A DNA stretch of 18,480 bases, taken from contig NZGX01000028.1 in assembly GCA_002691085.1 (NCBI GenBank), positions 2,501 through 20,980 on the forward strand. The letters run 5' to 3'. This document shows positions 7,100-16,218 of this stretch, one piece after another. The first letter of the stretch is position 1. Each line of letters starts with the position of its first letter. This stretch comes from Rhodospirillaceae bacterium. Lineage in GTDB: Bacteria > Pseudomonadota > Alphaproteobacteria > Rhodospirillales > Rhodospirillaceae. A model generated the notes under the pieces. The model was not told where the DNA came from. It saw nothing but the letters and a program-made list of their open reading frames with translations, and did not search any database. A program made the position numbers and the translations under genes.

Positions 7100-8395
7100 A
7101 TGGATAAGGATCCTGACTTTCTATTAAAAAAACTAAATAAGATAAGAGGACTAAAATCCGACAAAATAGACTTAGGTTTATCTAGGGTTGAAGAGCTCTT
7201 AAAAGAACTAGATAGTCCTCATAAAAAAATTCCCCCTGTAATTCATGTAGCCGGGACAAATGGAAAGGGCTCTGTCATAGCAATGATAAGAGCAATTTTA
7301 GAAGAATCAGGTTACACTGTTCACGTTTACACTTCTCCACACTTAGTTTCTTATTGTGAAAGAATTAGAGTCTCTGGAAAAATAATAGAACCTGATTATT
7401 TTTCCCATTTAATTGACCTTATATTTCAAACAAATAGCTTTAAAAAGGTAACGTTTTTTGAATTTATTACTGTTCTTGCATTTGTAGCATTTAGTCAAAA
7501 TACTGCTGACTTTGTTCTTCTAGAGACAGGGTTAGGTGGAAGATTAGATGCAACAAATGTCATTGATAAACCTTTGATGACTATTATTACGCAAATAGGT
7601 ATAGACCATCAGAAATTTCTTGGGGAGAAGATAACTCAGATTGCTTATGAGAAGGCTGGAATATTAAAAAAGAATGTTACATGCGTAACAGCGAATCAGG
7701 ATATAGAGGCGCTAATGGTTATTGAGTCGGTTTCCAAAAAACTAGACCTATCATTATTTTATCCAGATAGAGATTGGACGTTAGTAAAGGGTAGTAAGGG
7801 ATATGTTTATAATGATCAAAATAGAAGCTTTACTCTTCCTGAGCCATCTCTTTCTGGGTCACATCAGATTAACAATATGGGTTTGAGTGTAGCTGCTGTT
7901 TCATATCTTAATTTGTGTAAAGATCAGGAAACTCTTAGAAGAGCTCTTTTGTCAGTCGAATGGCCTGGCAGATGTCAAAAGATTAGCGGTGGTCCAATTT
8001 GTGATCTTCTAAATGATAACTGGGAGCTTTGGGTAGATGGAGGTCATAATTTAGATGCTGCAAAAGCTCTAAGTAGATGGATGAATGATTATCCCTATGT
8101 GTATATTTTCATTTTTGGAATTGGTATTTCTAAGGATGCCTCCGGTTTCTTATCATCACTCTCAAAACACTCAAATATTATTAGGACAGTTGGTCTTAAA
8201 GATGGTTCACATAGTTTTAAACCTAAAGAACTAGCAGAATTGGCTTTCGAAAAGGGGTTTGAAGACTCTGCAGCTAAAGAGAGTGTTTACGAAGCCGCTG
8301 AGTCTTTACTTCCTCTGATGGAAAATAATAAAGGGAGAATAGTAATTTGTGGTTCTCTTTATTTAGCTGGAGAGGTATTGGAGAACCATTTTTAG
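7100..8395 (+). CDS. folC: Bifunctional dihydrofolate synthase / folylpolyglutamate synthase
   Basis: This 431-residue Mur-ligase-type enzyme joins glutamate to dihydropteroate and extends the polyglutamate tail of folates, using ATP. The P-loop HVAGTNGKGSV (49-59) is followed by YTSPHLVSYCERIRV (77-91). LETGLGGRLDATNV (141-154), IGIDHQKFLG (166-175) and YEKAGILK (183-190), which includes the conserved metal/ATP-site lysine, complete the central domain. The C-terminal ligase domain has VDGGHNLDAA (312-321). Length is normal. The ATG lies 2 bases after the accD stop with no clear ribosome site, so coupled re-initiation from accD is likely. The gene ends tail to tail with trxA, leaving only 5 bases, and I see no strong terminator there. 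Confidence 0.96.
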   Translation: MDKDPDFLLKKLNKIRGLKSDKIDLGLSRVEELLKELDSPHKKIPPVIHVAGTNGKGSVIAMIRAILEESGYTVHVYTSPHLVSYCERIRVSGKIIEPDYFSHLIDLIFQTNSFKKVTFFEFITVLAFVAFSQNTADFVLLETGLGGRLDATNVIDKPLMTIITQIGIDHQKFLGEKITQIAYEKAGILKKNVTCVTANQDIEALMVIESVSKKLDLSLFYPDRDWTLVKGSKGYVYNDQNRSFTLPEPSLSGSHQINNMGLSVAAVSYLNLCKDQETLRRALLSVEWPGRCQKISGGPICDLLNDNWELWVDGGHNLDAAKALSRWMNDYPYVYIFIFGIGISKDASGFLSSLSKHSNIIRTVGLKDGSHSFKPKELAELAFEKGFEDSAAKESVYEAAESLLPLMENNKGRIVICGSLYLAGEVLENHF

Positions 8396-8400
8396 AATAT

Positions 8401-8736
8401 TTAGTCATCTTTCTTATCAGATAGACAATTTTCTATCCATGAAATTATTTGACTTTTTGTTACACCGGACCCTACTTTAGTTCCAGATATTTCTCCTTCC
8501 TTAAAGAGAATAAGAGTTGGTATCCCTCTAACCCCATATTTGATTGGTGTATCAGGGTTATCATCGATATTAACTTTAGCTACGTTGACTTTTCCATCCA
8601 GCTCTTTATCAAGTTCTTCAAGAGTTGGGGCTATGCTTTTACATGGGCCACACCACTCTGCCCAGAAATCAACAAGTACTGGCAAGTCAGCCGAAAGGAC
8701 GTCTTTTTCAAAAGACTCATCTGTAACATTTTTCAT
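8401..8736 (-). CDS. trxA: Thioredoxin
   Basis: This 111-residue cytoplasmic dithiol reductant has the family fold and the active site FWAEWCGPCK (24-33). The redox pair is C29 and C32, with the buried D23 before it. The conserved cis-proline is P73 in RGIPTLILF. There is no signal peptide, so it is the soluble thioredoxin that supports reductases and repair enzymes. AGAGGAA about 9 bases upstream of the ATG is a good ribosome site. A promoter-like pair 49-77 bases upstream suggests it is transcribed separately from the oxygenase-addA operon behind it. The trxA-next-to-addA arrangement, here interrupted by the oxygenase, is known in alphaproteobacteria. Nothing unusual is seen in the protein. 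Confidence 0.97.
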   Translation of the reverse strand: MKNVTDESFEKDVLSADLPVLVDFWAEWCGPCKSIAPTLEELDKELDGKVNVAKVNIDDNPDTPIKYGVRGIPTLILFKEGEISGTKVGSGVTKSQIISWIENCLSDKKDD

Positions 8737-8784
8737 TTAGAAAATTCCTCTGAATGTGAAATAGTATTCAATTTATTTTTTATT

Positions 8785-8813
8785 AGTTTAAGAATGAGAA
8801 GTGGTTAGGTCAA
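8785..8813 (-). promoter_or_regulatory. Candidate sigma-70-type promoter of trxA
   Basis: On the minus strand TTGACC (8813-8808) and TAAACT (8790-8785) are separated by exactly 17 bases. The first box matches the -35 consensus at five of six positions and the second matches the -10 at four of six. It lies in the 127-base gap between the oxygenase stop and trxA, pointing at trxA, with room for a leader of about 40 bases ending in the trxA ribosome site. Confidence 0.5.
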
Positions 8814-8833
8814 GATGAATAGTTGCAGAGATT

Positions 8834-8849
8834 TTACAAGCTATTGTAA
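8834..8849 (-). terminator. Short hairpin after the oxygenase gene (weak terminator candidate)
   Basis: TTACAA and TTGTAA form a perfect 6-base stem around a 4-base loop, 14 bases past the stop of the oxygenase gene and upstream of the trxA promoter. The stem is A/T-rich and no T-run follows on the minus strand, so it is a poor intrinsic terminator. It may only mark the operon end or stabilise the 3' end. Confidence 0.2.
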
Positions 8850-8863
8850 TATAATAATAATTT

Positions 8864-9901
8864 TTAACTTTTCCATCGTGCAACCGTCTCCCTGACAGGA
8901 TTTATAAACACATCATCGTCATAACAATATTTATGCCAGTTTCTCTTAAGCTCATAATACCACTTTATTTGGAGGTCAGCATCATCAATTAAAAATTCTC
9001 TCTTTGAGTATTTTTTTCCTTCTTTCATCCATAAAACAGCCTTAGCATCTTGATTGAGAAAATTAATAGTAAGTTTCTTTATAATGTATTTTAGAAAAAT
9101 ACCTCCTGGTACATTCCAGTACATAAAATGATGAACAGTTGTTCTAGAATTATCAACTGGTGTACATGCAGTTAATCCAGAGTAAAAATATTTATTGGTT
9201 GTTGTAATTTCATGTCGTATTCCTGGAAGAAAGTAGCTTATTTTTGATTCTGGTTCACTACCAAGAAAAATTCTATAGGCTTTAGAATTCGACGAAACCT
9301 TATGTGTTTCAATTTTCCAACCATTCTTTATAGGTTTGAGTCTCTTTTCTTTTTCTCTAGTATCTCTTTTATTTCTCCAGAAGGTAGATGCATGAATAAA
9401 TGATCCATGTGCAGGATCCATTAATCCGGTTACAGCAAGGTCAACATTACAATCAAAGGTTTTTTTTACATAAAGTTTTAAAGAAAAGTCATTATTTTCA
9501 ATATGAGGGAACGGTTCCACCTTATCATTATATTTAATATAAACCCAGATGACTCCCATATGTTCCTTTACAAGGTATGATTTTGTTTTAATATCATCTG
9601 CTTGATGACGATGATTTCTCATCTGGGATGGGATTAATGTGCATTCTCCTAAAGTATTAAATCGCCATCCGTGATATGGGCACTCAATATTTTTTCCGTC
9701 AAATTTACCTAAGGATAAAAGAGTTCCTCTGTGTGGACAATTATCACTAATAGAGAAAAGTTTACCATTTTTACACCTTCCTAATATGATTGGTTCTCCA
9801 AGTATGATTAAACCCTTTATCCCGCCTTTCTTTATATCCTTTGAAGATGCAGCTATATACCATTGATTTCTTAAAAAGTTATCTTGTTTCATTTTATGCA
9901 T
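8864..9901 (-). CDS. Rieske [2Fe-2S] non-haem iron oxygenase, substrate unknown
   Basis: This 345-residue protein is an aromatic-ring-hydroxylating-type oxygenase of the VanA-like, single-component-alpha kind. The N-terminal Rieske domain has CPHRG and CPYHGW: C55, H57, C74 and H77, with the usual 16-residue spacing. The catalytic domain has DPAHGSFIH with D162, H165 and H170, matching the bridging Asp and two iron-binding His of naphthalene dioxygenase. Such enzymes hydroxylate, demethylate or desaturate substrates using electrons from a separate reductase, and none is encoded nearby. No signal peptide is seen. The first ATG (9901) overlaps the addA stop by 8 bases; a second ATG at 9892 would start 1 base after that stop and give 342 residues. 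Either way translation is coupled to addA. It resembles a Rieske family I recall from other alphaproteobacteria (from memory, not searched). I cannot assign a substrate. Confidence 0.88.
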   Translation of the reverse strand: MHKMKQDNFLRNQWYIAASSKDIKKGGIKGLIILGEPIILGRCKNGKLFSISDNCPHRGTLLSLGKFDGKNIECPYHGWRFNTLGECTLIPSQMRNHRHQADDIKTKSYLVKEHMGVIWVYIKYNDKVEPFPHIENNDFSLKLYVKKTFDCNVDLAVTGLMDPAHGSFIHASTFWRNKRDTREKEKRLKPIKNGWKIETHKVSSNSKAYRIFLGSEPESKISYFLPGIRHEITTTNKYFYSGLTACTPVDNSRTTVHHFMYWNVPGGIFLKYIIKKLTINFLNQDAKAVLWMKEGKKYSKREFLIDDADLQIKWYYELKRNWHKYCYDDDVFINPVRETVARWKS

Positions 9902-12900
9902 ATACTTTTTCTTCTAAAAAAGTCTTCCAGTGAGAGAATAAAATTTTATCTGGTATATTCATAATAGATGGTTTTTTAGTCCATAAAAAAGAACATCTCA
10001 ATTTTTTTAAAGGATATATTTCTTTCATGGCAAAATAGTAAATAGACATTTGCATCAGATATGAAGAGTCAACATCATTAATTGCTTCTGGAATAATGAT
10101 ATCAGTTTTATAATCAACAATTAATAATTCATCATTCATTATTACTAACCTATCAATTTGTCCATTAATTAATCTATCTCCTACTTTGAAAGAGAAAGGT
10201 ACTTCTGGCATGGAGGAGTGAGAAAATAAATGTGAAAACTCACTCCTATCATATATGCTCATAATTTCATCTGTTATTTTTCTAATTTCTTTATCATTTA
10301 GTCCGATACTTTTCTGTGATAAATATTTTCGAGATATATTTCTATGATCTTGGTTTACTAGATCAGGTATGATTTGTAAAAGTTTGTGTATGTGCCTTCC
10401 CGAGAAAAACTTCCTATTTCTATCTTCTGCTTGTAAGGGCGATTTTATCTCATTGTAATCGGTCCCAATTTTCGAGGGTGAGATTGATTCAGTTATTGAA
10501 TTGTAACGAGTATTCTCATTAAAATAAGCCGGAAGGTAATCTTTATTCCCTAAATTTTGATTCTTTTCAGCTTCTATTGTTTGCGAGGCAGTAATCTTTC
10601 CAGAGATAATTTCATTATTTTCTATTAATGGTAAGTCTTTTAAAGACTTACTCCCATGATCAAAAATATATAGCCTTTCTTCTGCTCGAGTAGATGCAAC
10701 ATAAAGTAAACGATGGTATTCTTCATTCCTCTTTATTTTCTCTTTTTCTTTTAACTCATCCATATAATCAAATGAATTGTTTGCATTCGATGGAGAAATA
10801 ATAAATTTTACTTTTTTTCTAACACTTTCGGGAAAGTAAAACTGCTCTTGCTCTACTCTAGCTGCATCACTTTCCACAATAAGAAAGACTACTGGAAATT
10901 GGTCCCCCTTTACAGAATGTATTGTTCTCATATTAATGGTATTATCATTGAGTATATTTCCTGTTCTATTTATTTGTGTTTCATTGTTTTCGAATTGATA
11001 TATAAAACCTTCAAGAGATGCGGTATTAAGTTTTTCATAATCTTTTATCTCTATAAGGAAATCTTTAATTGTTTCATCTACCTGATTAGGATCTAATCTA
11101 GCCGAAAGTTTACTTTTTCCATCATGTTTATGAATTAGTGATTTATAAAAATATGAAGGGCTACTTCCAGCTTTTATTTTGAGGATATTTTCCAGAAAAT
11201 CGCATGCTTTTTTTATCTCTGGGTTATTATCTTTGCATTTATTTAAATTATCCCAAAGAGACTTTTTTGTATCATATTTTATAAGGCTTAGAAGTTTATT
11301 ATCATCGATATTTTCAATAAAGGGACCCTTGAGTAAAATTGAGAGATTAAAATTGTCATTAGGAAGTAGATAGAATCGCCCTATAGACATTAAGTCTTTA
11401 ATAACTATATCATGATTTAGTTGGATTTTATCATTAGCTGATACTTTAATCCCACTCGCAGTAATTTGATTTTTTATTTCATCCCATAGTTCTGATCTTT
11501 TTTTAAGAAGTATCGTTATATCACTTGCTTTGATTTTCTGTCCATTGCTTAAGCTACCTTGCTCAATTAGCTCTTTTATAGCCTTAGTTATTTTATTTGC
11601 CATATTGCTCAAGGGACTTTTTTTTCTAATATATGGCTCTTTCTGATGTTTCCATGATTCCCAATCATTATTTTTTAACTTATTAGATGCTTCTTTCTCA
11701 TTACATCGATGAATTTTTACAATTCCATATCTTCCAATATGTGCTGATTTATGTATTATTTTATACCTACCATTCTCATTTATACCTGAAAGTGAATTGG
11801 ATAAGTAGTCTACATACTCCAAAATGGCGGGAGAAGATCTGTAGTTTATATCTAGAGTTTCTTCTTTATATTTCTTATTTAATGACTCAAGTTTATTTTT
11901 AAAATATATTTTCATTTTATCAAAATAATCTATTTCAACACCCTGAAAGCTGTAAATCGACTGTTTCCTATCTCCGACAACAAATAAGCTAGTATTTTCT
12001 CTTTCTAGCATTTCATCTGTAAGTGCTTTAATGATTTCCCATTGTGGCGGAGAGGTATCTTGAGCTTCATCTATAAGAATATGATTAAATCCACCGTCAA
12101 GCTTATATCTTACCCAATGTGATTCTTCTTTTGACGATAACAAATCCTTAGCTTTTCCAACAAGGTCGTCAAAGTCAACATAACCAATATCGAATTTTAA
12201 TTTTTGATAATATTTTGAAAAAATATCTAGAGCGGTTATTATATTTGAGTTAAATTTATATGACTCAATTTTACGTTTTTTGTGAATAACTTCTATTAGC
12301 CTTTTTGACTCAAAAGATAAAATATCAAAGTTAGATTTATTTAAATTCTTTTTTAGATGCTCTCTAAATCCCAGTGTTTTTGTTAAAAAAATTTCTATAT
12401 AACGTTCAAATATCTCGCATCTTTTTTTTTCAGAGCTATCTAGCCAGTGGACGATTTTTTCGCTAGACCTTCTCTGAGTTGTATTTCCTTCTGCTAGGAC
12501 ATTACTTAATCGATACAGCCCTTCTTTATTAAATGATGAATCCTTACATTCGTTTATTTTAATTATTTCTGGTGTTTCTGAGTATTTGATATTGTACTCA
12601 TCCGCTATAATTTTAGTATTTACTCCTACACTTCCTAAGCGCTTTAGTACCTCATAAACTTTAGAAGAATTAGATTTTTTAAGCGATGATACTATTTTCA
12701 TATCTGCAAAAATTTCCTGAAGATCTTCTCTTTGTTTTTTATCTAAATCTTGCATAGCTAAATTAAAAGCATCTAGCTTTATTCTATCTTGTTCTACTTC
12801 ATTGATTATTTCATAAAAAAGTGGAATTTTAGCTTCAAAAAGGAAACGCTTTAAAAGGTTATTGCAGAATGAGTGAATAGTTTGTATGGAGATCTTCTCA

Positions 12901-13220
12901 GATTTTTCATGAACTTTAAAGAGAAGCATGCGGGCTTCTGAAAGATCGTCCAAGGTTACTTTTCTATCAAAATACTTCTTTAGTTCAGACCCTAACTGCT
13001 TATCTTCAAGTTGATTCCATCTGCTCAGATCACCTAGTAACCTGTCATTGATTTCCTTTGCGGCTATGTTAGAAAATGTAACACATAATATTTTTTCTGG
13101 ATCTGTACCGTTGAGAAGAAGTGCCTTTATTCTCTCGGTTAAACAAGTTGTTTTTCCGGTTCCGGCGGATGCATTGACCCATATTGAATTTTCTGACTTT
13201 AATTTACAGTCTTCAATCAT
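9894..13220 (-). CDS. addA: Double-strand break repair helicase-nuclease subunit AddA
   Basis: This 1108-residue UvrD-like helicase with a C-terminal RecB-family nuclease pairs with AddB to resect double-strand breaks and load recombinase. Helicase motifs run in order: Walker A ASAGTGKT (17-24), VTFSNIAAKEI (47-57), TIHSFC (114-119), LIDEAQD (382-388), VVGDRKQSIYSFQG (414-427), INYRSSP (458-464), MRTIHSVKGDQFP (764-776) and LLYVASTRAEERL (838-850). The nuclease shows H943/H945, D1023 and VDYK with D1036 and K1038. The D-x12-D-x-K spacing is the same as D1067/D1080/K1082 of E. coli RecB. The gene starts in a 4-base ATGA overlap with the addB stop, and its own stop is overlapped by the oxygenase start. 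The protein is complete and slightly shorter than many AddA proteins. Confidence 0.96.
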   Translation of the reverse strand: MIEDCKLKSENSIWVNASAGTGKTTCLTERIKALLLNGTDPEKILCVTFSNIAAKEINDRLLGDLSRWNQLEDKQLGSELKKYFDRKVTLDDLSEARMLLFKVHEKSEKISIQTIHSFCNNLLKRFLFEAKIPLFYEIINEVEQDRIKLDAFNLAMQDLDKKQREDLQEIFADMKIVSSLKKSNSSKVYEVLKRLGSVGVNTKIIADEYNIKYSETPEIIKINECKDSSFNKEGLYRLSNVLAEGNTTQRRSSEKIVHWLDSSEKKRCEIFERYIEIFLTKTLGFREHLKKNLNKSNFDILSFESKRLIEVIHKKRKIESYKFNSNIITALDIFSKYYQKLKFDIGYVDFDDLVGKAKDLLSSKEESHWVRYKLDGGFNHILIDEAQDTSPPQWEIIKALTDEMLERENTSLFVVGDRKQSIYSFQGVEIDYFDKMKIYFKNKLESLNKKYKEETLDINYRSSPAILEYVDYLSNSLSGINENGRYKIIHKSAHIGRYGIVKIHRCNEKEASNKLKNNDWESWKHQKEPYIRKKSPLSNMANKITKAIKELIEQGSLSNGQKIKASDITILLKKRSELWDEIKNQITASGIKVSANDKIQLNHDIVIKDLMSIGRFYLLPNDNFNLSILLKGPFIENIDDNKLLSLIKYDTKKSLWDNLNKCKDNNPEIKKACDFLENILKIKAGSSPSYFYKSLIHKHDGKSKLSARLDPNQVDETIKDFLIEIKDYEKLNTASLEGFIYQFENNETQINRTGNILNDNTINMRTIHSVKGDQFPVVFLIVESDAARVEQEQFYFPESVRKKVKFIISPSNANNSFDYMDELKEKEKIKRNEEYHRLLYVASTRAEERLYIFDHGSKSLKDLPLIENNEIISGKITASQTIEAEKNQNLGNKDYLPAYFNENTRYNSITESISPSKIGTDYNEIKSPLQAEDRNRKFFSGRHIHKLLQIIPDLVNQDHRNISRKYLSQKSIGLNDKEIRKITDEIMSIYDRSEFSHLFSHSSMPEVPFSFKVGDRLINGQIDRLVIMNDELLIVDYKTDIIIPEAINDVDSSYLMQMSIYYFAMKEIYPLKKLRCSFLWTKKPSIMNIPDKILFSHWKTFLEEKVYA

Positions 13221-16213
13221 GTCTCCGTTTCCATTTTTAGGTTATGAATCCACTCATCTATTCGTGAAAGATGTTTACTCGTATCGTACTTACCGTTCAG
13301 CTTTTTTTCTATTTGATAGAAGTAAGGTTTATCTTCAAAAATAAAGTCATTAATAAAGAATTTAAAACTCTGGAAATATTCTTCTAAATTATCTATTTTC
13401 TTAGGTATGCAATCAAACCCATCCTTTTTACCATCCATCTTCCAGTATTCTAATTCTATTGAGGAGTGACTATTTTCAGTAAGGCTAATTCCTTTAAAAC
13501 CTTTATTTCCCGCCATGATAGCTAAAAGAGGGAGTTGAGGCTCATAACCATCTTTTATTTTATTATTCGATGGTATACTACCCGTTTTGTAATCAACTAT
13601 TTTCAGTATGCCATTACCTAATACATCCACTCTATCTGCTTTTCCATTAATTGCTAAATCATTAGAATGTAGTCTCAATTTTAGCTGACCTTTTATTTCT
13701 GTAAAAATCTGTTTAATGTTTTCTTTATTCTTCAAATTATAATTAATATATTTTTTCCCAATCCTTTGTATTCGCGGACTCCATAAGAGTCTCTGTGAGT
13801 CAGATAAATTTTCTTCGGATAAAATTTTTTCAGTTAACTTTAAAAATTCTGAAGTATTTTTATCTTCAGTTTTTTTGAAAGAAAAATGCTTTTTCATAAA
13901 ATAATCGAATATCTTATGAACGATAGTGCCATATAATCTGTTTTCACTCTCAATTCCAACTTTTTCAAGGGGGCGAAGGTTTAAAATATTTTTAACATAA
14001 AATTCATACGGATTTCTTAATAGTAAACCTACATCTGTTAGCCTTATAGATCTGGGTTTATGTTTATGGTCAACTATGGGTTGGGGTGGCAGGATTTGTA
14101 TTTTTTTATTTTGCGCATAAAAAAGTTTAGACCACTTTTCTAAATTTTCAGATTTGATGGTTTTTACTTCGGTATTTTTCTTCTCAGGTTTATAAATTTG
14201 TTTAATTCTGTAAGCCCATCTTGAAGGGTCTGGAAGATCTCTCCCTTTTTTCTTGGCTAACATTATAACTACTTCGTCTGATCCTAACGAATGACAAAGG
14301 TCGAGTGCAGAAAGGCCTATTTTATTTTCTAGCTTAGGAAGACCAATTTTAGATCGCATTTCATGATTTAACCATGGACCACTTTTTAGTTCTTCAGGCC
14401 ACACACCCTCATGAAGTCCTCCTATAATTGCAATGTTGTGATAAATAAGCCTTGCTTCAATAGGTGAAAGAATTCTTATTCGTGGATGATAGTCGTCTGA
14501 ATTCTGTATTTTTTCTTCTCTGAGAAGTTGACTAAAAATATTTTTATAAGACTCAGGCTTAATTGCGCCCATTTTATCTGAATTTTGAATAATTTCTGAC
14601 AGAAACATGGAGCATGCCTGCCCAGTGTTTTCTCGCCAAATTCTATCGAGACCAATCGAATTTTGACTATTTGCAAGTCTTTCACTGCAAATGATGTGAC
14701 TTCTAATGATTTTTGAGAACGATACTTTATTTTTATGATTGAACGATACTAATTCTGATATAGAGTCTAAAAAATACTGAAACCAATCAATTAAAGACTT
14801 AGATTCCTTTTCCTCTAATTTAATTATATTTCCTAAGTCTTCCAATGTTTTATAAGAAGCCTTCCCTCTGGCATACTTAATTTCTATTTCTTGAACTAAA
14901 CTAATAGTATTTTCTTTTTCTAAACCACAGCAAAATAAATCATGTTTTAGGAGTGAGAGGAGAGAAACCATAGAAAAATTACCAAAAGCTACATCTAGAA
15001 CCAACTGAAGATAAGTCCCTTGCTGTGTATCTATTAGGGGATAGCCAAATGAGTTCTCTGCTTTGATATTCCATCTTTCCAGAATTAAGGACACATTGTT
15101 AGCTAGTTCATCGTCACGCGTAATTAAAGTACATGACTTATCACCTGCACTCTCAACATGACGCATAGCTAAAGCAATAGTTAGGGCTTCATCTTGGTCG
15201 TCTTCAGGCTCAATAATACTTATATTTTTACTGATCTCTTTTTTTTCTTTATCATTTAATTTTAACCACTTATTTGTTGTTTCTTTTGGTCGCATCACTT
15301 CAGTTATAAATTTTTCGCGATAGAGTTTTTTTGAATGGTATTTTTGATATGGCCAATTTTTTATATCAGATCTATCAGTTTCTAAGAATTCTAGTAGACC
15401 TTTAAGAGAATATTGTGGGTGTGTCTCGTCTATATTTTCCCACGACTCTTGATCAAGGGTTTTATCCAGCCCCGGAATTACTATTAATCCAGTGGGAAGA
15501 GTTGTAATTATTTTTAAAAGTTTACGTGTAGCTGTTATTGATGCGGTGGTTCCTGCCGCAATGATTAAATCATTGGGTTTATGCTCTGACCAATCTTTAC
15601 TTATTGACTCAAAAAGCTTGTTTCTTCTCTCCACTTTATCATAGAATTTTTCATCTTCTAGAATTTTGGGCCAGTTATCTTTTATAATATTGAGAAAATC
15701 GAGTGTACTTTGCCAGTGGGATGCTAAATTCTCAGGAAGAATTTTTTCTAAATTATTTAATCCAATATTATGAGTCTGTGATTCATCAAGGAAATTTTCT
15801 AATTCTATTGCAAGTGAATTTGCGACTTCATGTCTAGGAATATTTTCATTAGATTCTAGTTTTTTAATTATTAATTGTGTTAGAAGAAAGCGTCTGGAAA
15901 GTTTCGGTATAGATGGATTAATATTAAAAGTATCAATGGCTTCATTTTCACCCAATTCATCTAAGGGGATTATTTTTGGAAGAAGAACAGCATGTTTGTC
16001 TGTATAATTGAGAAATATATTTTTAATTGATTTCACAGACCGTTTTGTAGGTAATAAGATTGTTGTTTTTGCTAGTGCATGATTGTCTCCTTTAAATTCA
16101 TTTAGGAGACCTAAGGCCAGGCTCTTAAGAAAGTCCTCAGTATGATTTATTGTCCAAACATTATTTCCAGATTTAATTTCATTGGATAGCCATGATGTAT
16201 TATTTATCTTCAT
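13217..16213 (-). CDS. addB: Double-strand break repair nuclease subunit AddB (alphaproteobacterial type)
   Basis: This 998-residue partner of AddA has a helicase-like but inactive motor fold and a C-terminal nuclease. Where a Walker A would be there is TILLPTKRSV (51-60), with no GKT/GKS, so it should not hydrolyse ATP. AIIGGLHEGVWPEE (595-608) is the conserved late helicase-like motif. The nuclease has VHKIFDYF with H766, GKADRVDV with D860 and IVDYKTG with D874 and K876. The Cys residues that hold the 4Fe-4S staple in Bacillus AddB are absent: only C935 lies in the last 300 residues, and RNPYEFYVK (733-741) occupies the first cysteine's region. Both losses fit alphaproteobacterial AddB. 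It starts 5 bases after murU ends and overlaps addA by 4 bases. Confidence 0.94.
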   Translation of the reverse strand: MKINNTSWLSNEIKSGNNVWTINHTEDFLKSLALGLLNEFKGDNHALAKTTILLPTKRSVKSIKNIFLNYTDKHAVLLPKIIPLDELGENEAIDTFNINPSIPKLSRRFLLTQLIIKKLESNENIPRHEVANSLAIELENFLDESQTHNIGLNNLEKILPENLASHWQSTLDFLNIIKDNWPKILEDEKFYDKVERRNKLFESISKDWSEHKPNDLIIAAGTTASITATRKLLKIITTLPTGLIVIPGLDKTLDQESWENIDETHPQYSLKGLLEFLETDRSDIKNWPYQKYHSKKLYREKFITEVMRPKETTNKWLKLNDKEKKEISKNISIIEPEDDQDEALTIALAMRHVESAGDKSCTLITRDDELANNVSLILERWNIKAENSFGYPLIDTQQGTYLQLVLDVAFGNFSMVSLLSLLKHDLFCCGLEKENTISLVQEIEIKYARGKASYKTLEDLGNIIKLEEKESKSLIDWFQYFLDSISELVSFNHKNKVSFSKIIRSHIICSERLANSQNSIGLDRIWRENTGQACSMFLSEIIQNSDKMGAIKPESYKNIFSQLLREEKIQNSDDYHPRIRILSPIEARLIYHNIAIIGGLHEGVWPEELKSGPWLNHEMRSKIGLPKLENKIGLSALDLCHSLGSDEVVIMLAKKKGRDLPDPSRWAYRIKQIYKPEKKNTEVKTIKSENLEKWSKLFYAQNKKIQILPPQPIVDHKHKPRSIRLTDVGLLLRNPYEFYVKNILNLRPLEKVGIESENRLYGTIVHKIFDYFMKKHFSFKKTEDKNTSEFLKLTEKILSEENLSDSQRLLWSPRIQRIGKKYINYNLKNKENIKQIFTEIKGQLKLRLHSNDLAINGKADRVDVLGNGILKIVDYKTGSIPSNNKIKDGYEPQLPLLAIMAGNKGFKGISLTENSHSSIELEYWKMDGKKDGFDCIPKKIDNLEEYFQSFKFFINDFIFEDKPYFYQIEKKLNGKYDTSKHLSRIDEWIHNLKMETET

Positions 16214-16218
16214 TATTT

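Noticed and set aside
8420..8437. GATAGA/TCTATC hairpin inside the trxA 3' coding end as a folC terminator
   Set aside because: The stem is only 6 pairs and A/T-rich, and it is followed by mixed sequence before a short T-run at some distance. It also encodes part of thioredoxin.
8449..8808. Open frame of 119 codons on the plus strand opposite trxA
   Set aside because: It lies antisense to a clear thioredoxin gene, has no recognisable motif, and runs across the trxA promoter and ribosome site. It is a shadow of trxA coding.
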